Shown here one piece after another: positions 44,079 through 55,716 of a stretch of DNA of 64,000 bases. Source of the stretch: Adiantum capillus-veneris. Taxonomy: Eukaryota > Streptophyta > Polypodiopsida > Polypodiales > Pteridaceae. The notes below the pieces were generated by a model. It was given only the letters and a program-made list of their open reading frames with translations, made no database searches and was not told the origin of the DNA. How positions within the stretch are numbered: the first letter of the stretch is position 1; every line of letters starts with the position of its first letter. The position numbers and the translations under genes are program-made. The DNA is taken from positions 79,700,384-79,764,383 of the forward strand of contig CM043944.1 of the NCBI GenBank assembly GCA_014529385.2, given 5' to 3'.

Positions 44079-44956
44079 CAATCTACCTTCCCCTTCTCTC
44101 CCAAGCCTAGTTCTGAGTTTTGGCTCCTTTTTGGCTATGGAGAGCTTGTAATACAATCTATTTTTCCTTTCCTGGAGGTCTTCCTGCCATGATTTTCCAT
44201 TCTCCACACTCATCTTGGGAGATCACATACATCTTATAGAGCTTGGTAGCTTTAGCTAACCAAGATTACGGTTTAGGGACCTTCAGTTGCAAAGCTTTAA
44301 GGTTAGAGAGATTCAACTTAAAAGGGTTTAGGATTTAGGAACCTTCAACTTGCAAAGATTTAGGGGTTAGGGAGCTTCAGCTTGCACTTGCAAGAATCTT
44401 GGATAGCATGAGTCATAGATCTCATTCAAGGGTAGACTCATTCTGATGCAGTATTGAGCAAGATGACCATTGGTTACCGAGTGGCAATGCGGCGAAGCAC
44501 AAAGGGAGAACACAAAGTCTCTCCTTGATTCATTGGACTGAAGTCCCATCATTAGAAGCATCATATATTGAGGATGAAGCAGGCGGCTGATGGAAGCAAG
44601 CAAGTGAAGATACAACATGTCTACAAAGCTTCTCAACTACAAATCATCGATGTCGATTGCAAGCGCTTTCCTGCTAATTGTAAGTACTTCTAGTATTGTT
44701 TGTAGCAAACGCTATGCTTTCACATGAAGTATCTATAATGAGGCCAAAAGTCTGTGGGTATGGTGTTTGGCTTGTGCATATATTTTTCTATCAACATTTA
44801 TAACATGGGGGCCTCAGCAGGCACTCTTCGGAACTTCCCAAGCTCACCATTTTGAGTTCGGCTCATTGCTATGTGGAAGAGAATGTTTAAAATTTAATCG
44901 CTGTTGAGTCTTTAAGTTTTATAAAAGTTTCCTATTTTTAATTGTCTCCTGTATAA
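43680..44956. other. unrecognised spacer with (TC)n and TTTAGGG-like repeats
   Basis: Holds a (TC)n tract at 44041-44073. At about 44268-44390 there is a degenerate 40-bp repeat built on GGTTTAGGGACCTTCAACTT and TTGCAAAG, three rounds, with several TTTAGG or TTAGGG strings. No coding domain was identified. Confidence 0.5.
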
Positions 44957-45499
44957 GTGACTTGCAAGGCCCATTTTAAATTCACTTTCTTGTTTTTGGG
45001 CTTCTCTCTTATTCTCCACTGCTTCCTTGGTCTATCCATCTCCAAGCATGTTGTTTTCCCTTGCACTCCACTAGTAAGATTGGCTGCTTGTACTGCTAAT
45101 CAAGCCCTCGTGGCCCAACTCCTTGCACATGACCTAGGACACATGATGGAGAAGCTTAGCACCGTGTTCCGGGTATTTATTGATATGGAGGCTACCATCG
45201 AACTGCATGCTGATGCATTTGAAGCGCTTACATCCTACATGGACATACACATAGTAAATTACTCCATCAATTTTGAAGATGAAGAAGGTTTGTGGGTGCC
45301 AGCAGATCTCCTCAAGCACACCTTCAAAGAAGACAATATTTTTCGCTTCAAATTGGGTAGGGTGATCAAAGGGCTCACCAACGAATACTACCGAGAGGAA
45401 GGGGAGGAAAACCTCATAGACCTGGGCGCGAGGAACATTGACATGGGATTTATGAGGTGGGACATGGCAGTCTTTGTGATGCACTATGAAAATCTCTAA
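44957..45499 (+). CDS. hypothetical protein, 180 codons
   Basis: Uninterrupted frame with a hydrophobic N-terminus (HFKFTFLFLGFSLILHCFLG) resembling a signal or membrane segment. An acidic, mixed-composition C-terminal two thirds follows (DAFEALTSYMDIHIVNYSIN, LKHTFKEDNIFRFKLGRVIK). No family recognised. It lies on the plus strand next to the 3' flank of the minus-strand CACTA copy, and the opposite strand is also open for 116 codons. No promoter or splice evidence supports it strongly; it may be a decayed captured gene or chance. Confidence 0.35.
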   Translation: MTCKAHFKFTFLFLGFSLILHCFLGLSISKHVVFPCTPLVRLAACTANQALVAQLLAHDLGHMMEKLSTVFRVFIDMEATIELHADAFEALTSYMDIHIVNYSINFEDEEGLWVPADLLKHTFKEDNIFRFKLGRVIKGLTNEYYREEGEENLIDLGARNIDMGFMRWDMAVFVMHYENL

Positions 45500-45519
45500 T
45501 TGTTTACCGCGGCTTTTTA

Positions 45520-46800
45520 GTGTGTATTGTAAAGAGAGGGTCCAAAATCACCTGTAGAGGGAAGAGAGAGGAGGTGGGGCAAGGGGGGATTTTTTTTTCA
45601 TTTCAAATATTACTGTTTTCATTTTTGTTCTTATTACTACAACCAGATTTAGCACCTAGACATTTAAATTTTGGCTTAAACATTCCCTCCCCCTCAAATT
45701 CTAGTGTTTTCCTCCCCCTTAATAAAAACTAAAGAAAATTATATGAAATTTTTAAATAATAAAAATAAAGATATGAAAACATGGAACAATAGTTAGCTAT
45801 GTGGGATTACACTTGATTACAACTAAACTAATCACTATCACTTGATTAACATAATTTACCATGCTTCAAAATTAGAGAGAGGAATACGGGGGAAAGAGAG
45901 ATGAATGGATGACACGACCAAAAAATTTCATAACTTAAAGTATACAAAATGTTTATGAATCTTCTTCCAAAAGATCCCTACAAGAAGAGTCATTCAATTT
46001 TAAGCCCATGGATCCTTAATAAAAAAAAGAGAAATAGAATTTTCATTTGTGGATGCGTTGGCTTCATCATCTTAGAATTTGTTATCTTTCATCTCATCAT
46101 CATCATCATCATGACAATCATCCTCGCTAAGACTTGCAGCCACTGGACTTGAATCATCCATCTCCCTCTCCTCTGTCTCCCCCACATGCAAAGTAGGAGG
46201 TGGAAGAGGGTCGAAGATGGTCTTCACTTCATTAGTGAAAAAGATCGTTCTCCCCCAAGGTGTTAAGAAAATTATGAACCAAAGTTTTGGTTGGTGGATT
46301 GCTCGGATATAGATGACCTATAGAAGAGAAGATCAAAGTGAGTAATATTGGTATAATTAATGTTACAAGCAAATAAAAATAAAAAGGGTAGTCACTCACT
46401 TGCACAACTGCGTGGTAAAACTAAATTGTCATACCTCCTTGTGTGATGCACACTAGATTCCACCATGTAGAGGCCATTCTCATTCTGTCTAGAAACATTT
46501 GCAAACCACTTGCACTTGAAGATGAAGGTATGAAAGGTTGTAAAGTTAACCTTTAGTATCATTTCAATAGTTCCACATTACTTGGCTTTAGTACCATTTG
46601 TGTCAAAGTTGCACATGATGCCATAGTCCATGATGGTTCTACGCTTGTCAATGTGGGGCGTACAAAAGTGACAACCCTTTGACCACATAGAGTTAAAGGA
46701 AAGGCACTACAAAATAGGAAAATATCTTTTATCAATTACAAAGATACTATACAATATGATTTAGGTATATGAGTATTCTATCTTTGGTACGTAGCCTCGT
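45520..46800 (-). pseudogene. CACTA transposase C-terminal part, copy E (minus)
   Basis: Minus-strand counterpart of the plus-strand C-terminal fragments. Reading leftward from 46720 it encodes CHFCTPHIDKRRTIMDYGIM, CNFDTNGTKAK then a stop, ILKVNFTTF, FHTFIFKCKWFANVSRQNEN and GLYMVESSVHHTRRYDNLVL. An intron follows (about 46325-46410), then the last exon with the acidic tail (EDDCHDDDDDEMKD, NASTNENS) ending near 46010. The 3' flank (45520-45735) continues without any LARD insertion, so it represents the empty site for that element. Confidence 0.83.
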
Positions 46801-46802
46801 GA

Positions 46803-47447
46803 TTACTCCCATTCTTTGTCGGTGTTGTCTTCTCCACATGATTTTGCTTCAGTCATTCTCTCATGAATCCACTCCGCACTAATGAGATTTGGGAAACATG
46901 CAAGGTGTCTAGGCACTGGGAGTTCCCTCCTTCCTCCATGTACTTGTTTCCATGCTTCTCTCTCTTGCAAACGCCTTGCCTTTGCCATTGTCCACAAGTC
47001 CACCTACTTGGTCATAACCTTTGAATTGAGAATACAAAAGTTATTGACCACCGTGGTATAGATTCATATTCACGTTAAATAATTTATCCTTTCCACTGGA
47101 CAAGTTTGAAGTCATCCTTGCATCCTCCTCATCTGACCACATGTGAAGCATTGAGGGATCAACTTGTACCAAATACTCTGCCTCTTGCATGATCCACCCT
47201 TTAGCCATGCATGCCTCTGGTTGAGACCATAGCTGCACAAAATCATTGAGAGTCTTTAAAAACCTCTCTAAAAAGAACATCCATCGTGCATGCACTACTA
47301 TGTTTATAGCGATATTCTCAACCACGTGAACCAAGAGGTGGATTTGACTAAGAAGAATGAATCGTGGAAATGCACTACTATGTTTATAGCGATATTCTCA
47401 ACCACGTGAACCAAGAGGTGGATTTGACTAAGAATGAATCGGGGAAA
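46803..47447 (-). pseudogene. CACTA DUF4218 domain, copy E, distal part
   Basis: The minus frame 47041-47334 encodes HVVENIAINIVVHARWMFFL, ERFLKTLNDFVQLWSQPEAC and MAKGWIMQEAEYLVQ. This matches the DUF4218 domain of CACTA transposases (HLVxEI..GPV..RWMYPFERY, PEGCIAEGYILEEA). The 3' continuation (46803-47003) reads RLQEREAWKQVHGG and EWIHERMTEAKSCGEDN. The 5' part of the domain lies beyond the LTR element, at 53891-53945. An 80-bp duplication at 47291-47447 disrupts the frame. This domain is absent from all plus-strand copies. Confidence 0.85.
47291..47447. repeat. 80-bp tandem duplication in the DUF4218 exon
   Basis: TGCACTACTATGTTTATAGC starts at 47291 and again at 47371. The 80-bp units differ by a 3-bp deletion (AAGAAGAATG versus AAGAATG) and a few bases. 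Confidence 0.9.
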
Positions 47448-48525
47448 TGCACCCTCAATGGAACACACAGTTTTTGCTGCAAGTGTTTGAGCAGCAGGGA
47501 TAACATATATTTCAATTTAGTTGGAGCTTACAAATCTGCAAGAAAACACACAAGAATACACTAAGTGCTAGTTGAGGTTATTGTGTACATAAAAATGTGT
47601 AGTTGAGTGGTGCACCTTGCTGCAAACGGAGGCTTGGCTGTCCTGCAAATACCCAAAATAGCACACTGCAAACCATAAAACAAAATAATCAACATACCTG
47701 GAAGATCTCCTAGCACAAAATCGAAGCCGTAAAAAGAAAACAAAGAGAGAACAAGAGCGAGATAGCACAATAGCGCACGTGTAGGCGCACCTCCTAGAGA
47801 GGAGTGCTACGCCGGCACAGCGAAAGAGAGAAAGAGAGGGGAGGAGAATAACACAGACACTGGACGCAATCTCCCCCCGTGCAAGAGTGACCATTTCCCT
47901 CTTGCAGGTATTTGTTTTATAGATTTCTTAAATGGTCAATTGTGAGTACAAACTGGCCGGCCGGTCATAAATGGCCGAAGCTCATAAAGAGCACTTGAAT
48001 AATACATGAAATATATTTCCGTATGCATAGGCCTAGCTCGGTCAAGCCTTTTCCACCTGTCAGCTACAATAATTAATAGAAATATCAATTCCATCACATA
48101 CCTCTCCGTTGGAAAGCAACTGTCCTCAGTTGCGAAGATAAAATTTGCAAACAATACTTGTCAAAAAGAGTGATTAGTATGTTGTGTCAAAAACATCACA
48201 TAACAAAAGAAAAATTGATGAAACTAAACAACATTAGCTTATGACTGCCGTCATCCACATACTACCTATTCTAGTGTCCCATACCACTAGAATAAGCAGT
48301 ATATGTCGTACCCTGACGAATCAGTATATCATTGGTCACACTCATCATTCAATAATCATTTCTCATCAATCTCAAATCCAATTTCTCATGATAGAAAAGC
48401 ATCGACATATATCAATTCTCAATCCAAATCCAAATCTAAAATATCTTTCATTTTCTATACCCGGGTAACAAAATCATACCAGTTACAGTGGTGGCCAGTC
48501 ACTGCAGCATGATTTTGTGATCGGT

Positions 48526-48735
48526 GTTGCCTAAATCGGCAAATCTACACCAATAAAACGTGCTGCCTAAATTGACGAATCTGCACTAATGTTGCCGAAA
48601 TCGATGAATCTGCATTTGGTATAAGTTTAAAAATCATGAATCTGTAATTTATTAATGTGCTGCCTAGATCGACGGATCTGCACCAAGATGAGTATTTACA
48701 CACTGCCTAAATCGGCGAATCTATGTGTCCGTGAC
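48526..48735. repeat. degenerate TGCCTAAATCGGCGAATCTG repeat
   Basis: Five imperfect copies of TGCCTAAATCGGCGAATCTG plus CACCAAT, spaced 30-75 bp, inside the LTR element near its 3' LTR. Confidence 0.8.
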
Positions 48736-51700
48736 CAATGGACTAGACAAGACATAAAAGGGAAAAGTATTTACTATGTGCGTGACACTATTTTGGAGTA
48801 TAGCAAGGTACTTACAAATTGTTGGTCACTATCCAAAGCACCTTAGCTCACATGAGTAACTGCATAGCTTATTGACAAATCATTAGAAGCCATGACCTTA
48901 ACAGTGTTTGAGTATTCAGCTTAGAACACAATGGAGAGAAATGAAATATGAAAAGAGGAATGATGTATGTGATGTACATACTTGAAGGATATCTTGCATC
49001 AAAATGTGTACGTATCTGTGTGTGTGGCAAGCATGAGGTCCTTGTAGTATTTTAACTCATGTGTTGAGCAATGTAACTCTCGTACTACTTAAAATCCTGT
49101 TCTTGTAAACACCATTTGCTATCTCATCATTTGTGTCTCAATACATACTTGAAATCAGAAAGCAAACGGTTCAATTTATCTGAAAAATTGTTAAGAATGA
49201 ATGGACGAGTGAAATATACGACCTCATAAGTAGAGCATATGCAAACATCATCCTTGCACCCTTCTAGGTAACTAAAGAGAGAAGTTTTGATGCCTTGTTA
49301 GAATACTCAACCCATGTGCCAGGTGAGAGTGTCAGAGTTCTAGAAAATAACACACAAAATTGCAATTTTGTAGTGTGAGGAGAGATTTTGCAAAAATCAA
49401 CGGTACTATCTACTTAAAAAGGAAAAAAATAAAATAAAATAATTCAACAGTTGAGATATCTGGCAGAACAAATTTTTGCAAAAAAAACAACCAAATATAA
49501 CATGAATATAGCATAATGACTAACAAAATTGTGGATAAAGTGTCAATATACGGGTGATAACTTACAGAAAACATGGCCCATCTATGAAATGAAGGTAGGG
49601 TAAGTCGATGATTAGAATGGAGATGCAAGGTAGAGATCCATTAACAAGTTACACTCACTCTGAATGGTCGGGTTCTGCTTAGTCGTAACTATAGTCTGAT
49701 ATCTTTAAGAAGAATATCAAAAGTACAACACCAGGATCACTCACTACCTGACTTGGTCAAAATCAAACAATAAAATGGGGTGGTTTTTGGGCAATTAACG
49801 CAAGGTATCTCACTTGGTTGAATCGACAAGGGTCTCCTCGCTTTAAGGTTTACGAATTGTACATATTTATATAATTCAGACTATTTATAAGAGATAAAAG
49901 GAAAGGACCTATCAGCAATGTGGAAGGATTCTTTGCTTTAATTTGACCCAAGGCGTGTAAAAAATTAATTGTATCCACGTTGATTTTTATTCTTACTACA
50001 GGTGGCAAGCAGAGAAATGAGTAACAATTACACTATACAAAAACCAGTGATGAGGAGATTAACACTCCCTAGCCAAAATTATAATAATGATTTGATATAA
50101 TTCAATATCGTGTTGTGTCGATGAGCCTAATCGTCCCAGAGTTTATGATAGCACATCCCCATGGATACCTTGCAATCGAGGAGTATGCGACTTCATCAAC
50201 CAAGGTCTTGGATCGTGATCATCGTCTCTAATTTTACTGTGGTCGTCAATTTTGGAATTGGCCAATGATAGTCATGGAACCTACATAAGGTGATGATTTT
50301 TATTATTATGATTATTATTATTTTAAATTTTTTTATGCTACCACATCTAGAATATGCCACAACAGATTGTAGGAGTTAACGATCAAAGATACAAGCACAT
50401 ATGCTTACAAAGGACACCATGACTTCCTTAATGTATTAACCGTCTGCAAAAAAGCTTATGAGACCAAATTGATACAATCCTTATGGATCCAATACAATGT
50501 CTAGGTACAAAAGAAAATGAAGTAGAACAAAAGATTGAAAAAATCATCATCAGTGTCGGTGTCAATGCCCGAGGATGTTGTGCATTGGCCATCGTCTGAG
50601 AAAGTATTGCAAGGGTCGCTCCAAAGCTTCATCAATGACTACCTCCATCAATGACTACCTCGGTAGGTAGTCATTTTGGGAGGGGGAAGAAAAATAGAGC
50701 GAAACTGAATAAGATGTTATATTAATCTACTTCAAAAGGCCGACTTTGCATATGAAGTCATTAAACAGAGACAATCAGTGTGAATCGAGCCCAATGTCTG
50801 GATACAAAATAAAATGAGGTAAAGGAGAAGAGCAAAGTCGAAAAAAAGTGAGGAGAAAGCCTTGCAGCAATCTCTCAAAAGCTTCGTCAATGGTCGCCTC
50901 TGTAGATAGGCGTACTGGGAGAGGCACAGAGAGAAAGAGAGAGGCGTGGAGAGCCCTTTGACATCAAAAAGCAGGGAATCACCAGCTTGAATGAAGGAGC
51001 AATTTCTGATGTAAAATGCCCACACTTCTTCATCAATATAATGAAACCGCAGGGAGCAATCAAGTTCGAGGAGGCACTCAGAGAGGTATTGACTACACGA
51101 GTATCGAGCAGAGCCGAGACGGTGGTGGACAGGCGAGGAGTGGGCACCCAATTAAGAGAGCTCTGGAAAGGAGGGGGAGCTGAAAATGAGAGGGTTGGCC
51201 TTCTGCTGCTTTCGAATTCTGCTGCATGCACTTGTGCCATTGATGCTTGGTGGCCAAAACGACCAGCTCAGAGCCATCGCGTGATCGGACAAAACCGGCA
51301 GCTGACGTGGCATCCACCACGGAGTGCGAAGGTAATTTACAGACTGGCGAGCTTTTGCAGCCTACAAGCTGGAGAGAGAGAGAAAGGGATGATGGTGCCT
51401 GCAAATAGGGTTGGTTATTGGCCATGGTGAGATCACCCGAAGTCGAGGATGGGGTAGCCATCAGCAGGGAGCTAGTGGAGGTTGGTGATGAGGAAGGTGA
51501 TCTGCATGAGAGGTTGCAGCTTGTGGCATCCACCAAGTTATGATGCCGATTGTAGTGAGTTGGTGGGCTGCTACAGCTTACGATTTGAAGAGGACGTACT
51601 GTTCAAACTCGAGACCAAGTGCACGCGATGCGCCAACGATGAGGGCAACAAGCTCGTGATATTTATTGAGCTGGGCTTCATCGTATTCAACCCGTCTTTG

Positions 51701-52170
51701 TCAGGGTCTGAGAAGAGGCTGCAGAACGAGGCGCTACAGATAGGTGCTGTGTTGGACATGGCGGGCGATGCTAGGTGCTCCCCACTCCCGCAAGCATCAT
51801 GGTCAGGATGTCAGACGCCATCTCTCGGGTGGGTGCACTTTGAGCTTCCTTGGGATGGAGGAGAGAGAGAGTTTACGAGGGAGAGGTTGACAGAGAGAGA
51901 AACGTGAGATAGGGAGCGTGCTGTCATTGGGTGTGTATGTGTGTGTGGACGCCCTGCATGAGTGTCATATCTCTGTAACCGCTACCATGACCTGCATGTA
52001 CCTCACAAAAAGCAAAGTTGATGGGGACTGGCGGCTCTCAAATTGCATGGCAAGCTGCAGATGTGTGTGCGTGCCGATAGAAAATGAGAGAGAGATTGGG
52101 TGGTTGGTGGGAAAACTGGAGCCGCCAAGTAGGGAAGTAGAGGCGGGAAGGAGTTCGAATGAGTCGAGTG
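48736..52170. other. interior of the 6.3-kb LTR element, no domain found
   Basis: The longest frames are 147 codons (plus 50987-51430; minus 51093-51536) and 141 codons (plus 51482-51907). They overlap on opposite strands, are Ser/Gly/Arg-biased, and show no motif. A perfect 11-bp hairpin AATGACTACCT-CGGT-AGGTAGTCATT lies at about 50650-50675. Confidence 0.5.
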
Positions 52171-52180
52171 GGTGGCCGCC

Positions 52181-52183
<3 letters not shown>

Positions 52184-52232
<49 letters not shown>

Positions 52233-52318
52233 TGCATGGGGTTGGGCTAGCGGCTGTAGCAAGAGAGAGTGTGGTGTGGGCACTGGAGTTCGGTAGAAAG
52301 TGTGGGCTACAACTGAAA

Positions 52319-52366
<48 letters not shown>
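52184..52366. repeat. two (GA)n tracts
   Basis: GA repeats at about 52185-52228 and 52322-52364, each about 40 bp. Arg-Glu and Leu-Ser frames over them are artefacts. Confidence 0.95.
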
Positions 52367-52367
<1 letters not shown>

Positions 52368-53391
52368 AATGGGTGGGCGCATGCAGACCACACCCCCACT
52401 GCAGTTGTGTTCGACTAGATGGGAGAAGCAATGTAGCTGCTACGCAAATATAGGCAGCCAACTGATGAGAGAAAGAGAAAGAGATAGAATTGTGGGTGTA
52501 ATGTGTAGCTGCCTGTTGATGAGGGAGGGAGAGGGTGAAATATATTATGGCCAGTGTGTGGTGGCTACGCTACATGCGGATAACTCCTGGCCACATGCTG
52601 AGTGTGTTGAGTTGCAATAAAAAAAGAAATAAAAAAATATGGGCTCCAATGTTTTGTTCTTTGGGTCGTGGTCATCGCTGCCCTGCATGCTCCTCATGAA
52701 TGCTGGTTAAAATGTCGTCGTCGAACGATAGCTAGAAGCAGTGATCAACTAGTCTGACGTTGGCACTGTATGTTGACATGATGACAATGATGATGCACAC
52801 AGAGAAGGGAGGTTGGGGTATGCTGCTAATTTTGATTACATGTAGCAAAGCCATGATATCTTCTGTTGTCGAGAGGAGTAGAGTTAATTGATTAATTGAC
52901 CCTTTCTTGGGGTTGGTTCCCGCTATGGCTTGATGCCGAAGTCGGCTCAAAATTTTTCAATTTAAGTGTTCATCAAACCACTCCCTCGAACTTCCTCAAG
53001 CCCTTGAACTCAATTCCCTTAAGGTCTCTTCGAATTACTCCTATTTTGCTAAAATCTCTCTACTACCTTCTTCTTCTTCTACAAACCCAAACAAGACTAT
53101 ATACATCCTCCTTTGTGTATTGTATATCTTCACCTGATTAATTGTCTCTAAAGGTCGTAGAAATCATAACACGAACTACTTTAAACGTGAGATGCTTCAT
53201 ATGTTTGATTAAAATTAATACTCTAATTTTCATACTGGCTCTAATCAATCAAAAATAAAGTTAATAGTGAGCATGTACAGTCACAGTTCAATCAATGAAA
53301 GCATATCCAAGTAGAATGAAGAGATAGTTTAAAAAAATGATTTACTTAGCTTTTGATTATCGAGATCCTTAATCTTCGGAGAGTAGGCTGG

Positions 53392-53403
53392 GCTTTGATA
53401 CCA
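53392..53403 (-). other. primer-binding site of the 6.3-kb LTR element
   Basis: Minus strand TGGTATCAAAGC, one base from the initiator tRNA-Met complement, 1 bp after the 5' LTR. Confidence 0.88.
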
Positions 53404-53404
53404 C

Positions 53405-53885
53405 TGCTGCAAACGGAGGCTTGACTGCCCTGCATAATATCCGAAATAGCACACTGCAAACCATAAAACAGAATAATCAACATACCTGGGAGATCTCCTA
53501 GCACATAATTGAAGCCGTAAAAAGCGAACAGAGAGAGAACAAGAGCGAGATAGCACAACAGCGCACGTGTAGGCACAACTCCTAGAGCGGAGTGCTACGC
53601 CGGCACGGCGAGAGAGAGAAAGAGAGGAGAGGAGAATAACACAGGCACTGGTGCAATATCCCCCCGTGCAAGAGTGACCATTTCCCTCTTGCACGTATTT
53701 GTTTTATAGATTTCTTAAATGGTCAATTGTGAGTACAAACTGGCCGCCTGGTCGTAAATGGCGAAAGCTCATAAAGAGCACTTGAATAATACATGAAATA
53801 TATTTTTGTATGCATAGGCCTAGCTCGGTCAAGCCTTTTCCACCTGTTAGCTGCAATAATTAATAGAAATATCAATTCCATTACA
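53405..53885 (-). repeat. 5' LTR of the 6.3-kb element (481 bp)
   Basis: In element orientation it begins TGTAATGGAATTGATATTTC and ends CCGTTTGCAGCA. The partner LTR at 47618-48098 has the same length and differs at roughly one base in twenty by eye, so the insertion is moderately old. Confidence 0.92.
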
Positions 53886-53890
53886 CACCT

Positions 53891-54440
53891 TACTATCTCT
53901 CCAAGGAAAAAAATAGCATCCCTCACTTTCTTGTCCTAAGATATGCACATAATCACTAGCAGAATGATTAGAGGAAGGAAACCTGAGAGAAAGTCATACA
54001 CACAAATCATATATGTCCTAAAAAACAAACAATAGAGAGAATAGAGAAAGGGACATTATCACTTACTAACCCAAGCCTCAAGTGTCGAGGCTCCAACCTA
54101 AACTCTGGCCATTGAGTTTTGACGTGCCTCCACACACGTGAATCGGAAGAATACGCATCATTCTATCATTGGAGCGGTGGTTGACGTGCCACGTGAGAAG
54201 CTCCACGATAGACCTACTTTTAAACATGTGTTGAATGCAAGGGATTAATGAAAAATGTCTCAATACCAACTCTGGTCTTGTAGCCTGCTTCCTCGCACAT
54301 GGGACATGCGGTAACATGTGCGTGTTCATTGCTGTATAGTATGCAATCATTGATGTACGTGTGGATGCGCTCATACTCTATGCAAGTGTAGTGGCATACG
54401 ATCTAGCTTGTCAACGATCAAGAGGCATGTGGTGGTCTTT
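53891..54440 (-). pseudogene. CACTA transposase N-terminal part, copy E
   Basis: Minus-strand reading with ERIHTYINDCILYSNEHAHV, a CxxC-type segment (CPMCEEAGYKT) and VLRHFSLIP (in the 54078-54374 frame). Then comes HLRLGL near 54070-54085, the same order as copy F at 30830-31250. At 53891-53945 it encodes VRDAIFFLGEIVR, the start of DUF4218, immediately before the LTR insertion. The TNP2 blocks between LRLGL and DUF4218 are mostly deleted. Confidence 0.78.
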
Positions 54441-55112
54441 TGGCAAAATTTTGCCCATCAAACTATAACAAGCGTGTTAATACAATTTTAATCGCAAATG
54501 GTACAAAAGGAATAGAAAATTCATATGAAAAACATCTAAAAGTGCTACAAATAAACATATGCTAATTATTTAAGTATATGTTAGTATAAAATATTCAATA
54601 GGGAAAAAAAGAATCATAAAAATAAAACAAAAGGCTATGTATGAAATCATGTCTATCTAAGGGTAGACGGGGGTTGTTTGTCTCAGGGTAGCGAGCACCA
54701 TGAGAGGCGGAGTGGCGATGGGGGATGATGTAACTTTGCTTGTTTCTGTGGTGGAGGGGAGACATTGTCCCCTATTTCAGAGAGTGACACTCTAGACGGA
54801 GAGGACAAGGACACAAATGGGCACTACCACAAAGTAAAGTATGGCGGTGAATTTGACTTTCATACAGCATAGGGCAACAACATGGCAAATGCAAAGTGGG
54901 AGTGGAAATGTACGAAAAGTGAAAACAAGTTGCATAGGCTCATCCTACACTCCGAACAGCGTGATGCTTGGGTAAGACAAACTCCCACACAACTATGATT
55001 CAGGAGGCAAAGTAGCTTGGAAGGACAAATATGTAAGTTTATTAAAATTGGATCCTGAACTGGTTCATAAAAAATTTTAGTTTATTAATTTCTTTTGTTA
55101 TTGTTGGCTTAG
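54441..55112. other. unrecognised region upstream of the DUF7869-type gene
   Basis: A plus frame near 54888-54974 (NNMANAKWEWKCTKSENKLH, ending at a GTAAG donor) could be an exon, but nothing confirms it. Confidence 0.3.
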
Positions 55113-55256
55113 AAAAATATCACTCTTAGTTGCCCGACAAGAGAGATGGTCAAGTATCAAGAGCAGCACACAAAATTCGATACTTGGTATTGGTTGTTGG
55201 AGAACCATCACATCTCTCGCAAGAAATTCAACTTAGCAGTCGAATCTCTAAAGGCG
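55113..55256 (+). CDS. candidate internal exon, unknown product
   Basis: 144-bp open segment bounded by TTGTTGGCTTAG and GTAAGTGTGG. It encodes KNITLSCPTREMVKYQEQHT, KFDTWYWLLENHHISRKKFN and LAVESLKA. Splice sites and composition look genuine. The next acceptor (TTGGAAATTGCAG at about 55329) leads to a stop in phase. Family not recognised; it may be part of the DUF7869-type gene or of a CACTA element. Confidence 0.4.
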
Positions 55257-55716
55257 GTAAGTGTGGAAAGATAATATTGTATTAAATATTTGAGCTATTA
55301 ATTTGTTTAATTTGGTTTTGGAAATTGCAGAGTTAGGGTTATCAAGTGTGTATACTTATGGACGAGGAAGAGGATGAGGAAGACGAGGAGGACTTGAGCA
55401 GATAGATAATTTTTTGTAGTCCTTTTTTACGAGTGCAAATGTGGCACAAAAAACTCTACGATCACATGGATATAAAATATCTGCAAGCATTATCATGTCT
55501 ACTATTGTACCTATGACGACAAACACAAAGTTTTCTCTCTCCATTTCCATTTAGTAATCTGCGATAGAGGTGGTTTTGGATTTTTCCTCCTGTAGTGTAT
55601 GCTTGAGATATGCCACCCACAAAAACAGGGAAAGAGTGTATAAGAGAATTTGAAGGCATTCCATCAAGTGTTGGTTTCCATAGTGGTGTGTTTGAGCCAA
55701 GAGAGGATAAGAAGGC

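Larger units (their letters stand above)
47618..53885 (-). mobile_element. non-coding LTR retrotransposon, 6268 bp, inserted in CACTA copy E
   Basis: Both LTRs are 481 bp (47618-48098 and 53405-53885; plus-strand ends TGCTGCAAACGG and ATTCCATCACA/ATTCCATTACA). The exact 5-bp target duplication is CACCT (47613-47617 and 53886-53890). The element runs on the minus strand: the primer-binding site TGGTATCAAAGC (53392-53403) follows the right LTR, and the purine tract ACGGAGAGGTA precedes the left LTR. The 5.3-kb interior has no Gag, PR, RT or IN motif. It holds a sequence repeat (48526-48730), GA tracts and short frames, so it is a LARD-type passenger. Confidence 0.92.

Noticed and set aside
46704-46714. 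CACTACAA in GGCACTACAAAATAGG as a CACTA terminus
   Set aside because: It aligns with an intron or exon edge in sister transposase copies and has no subterminal repeats.
49360-49375. TTTTGTAGTG as the right end of CACTA element Y
   Set aside because: No subterminal AGCGACGC repeats nearby and no ACA duplication; it lies within another LTR element.
50987-51907. Overlapping 140-150-codon frames as genes
   Set aside because: They overlap on opposite strands, show biased composition and no motif, and lie in a non-coding LTR element.
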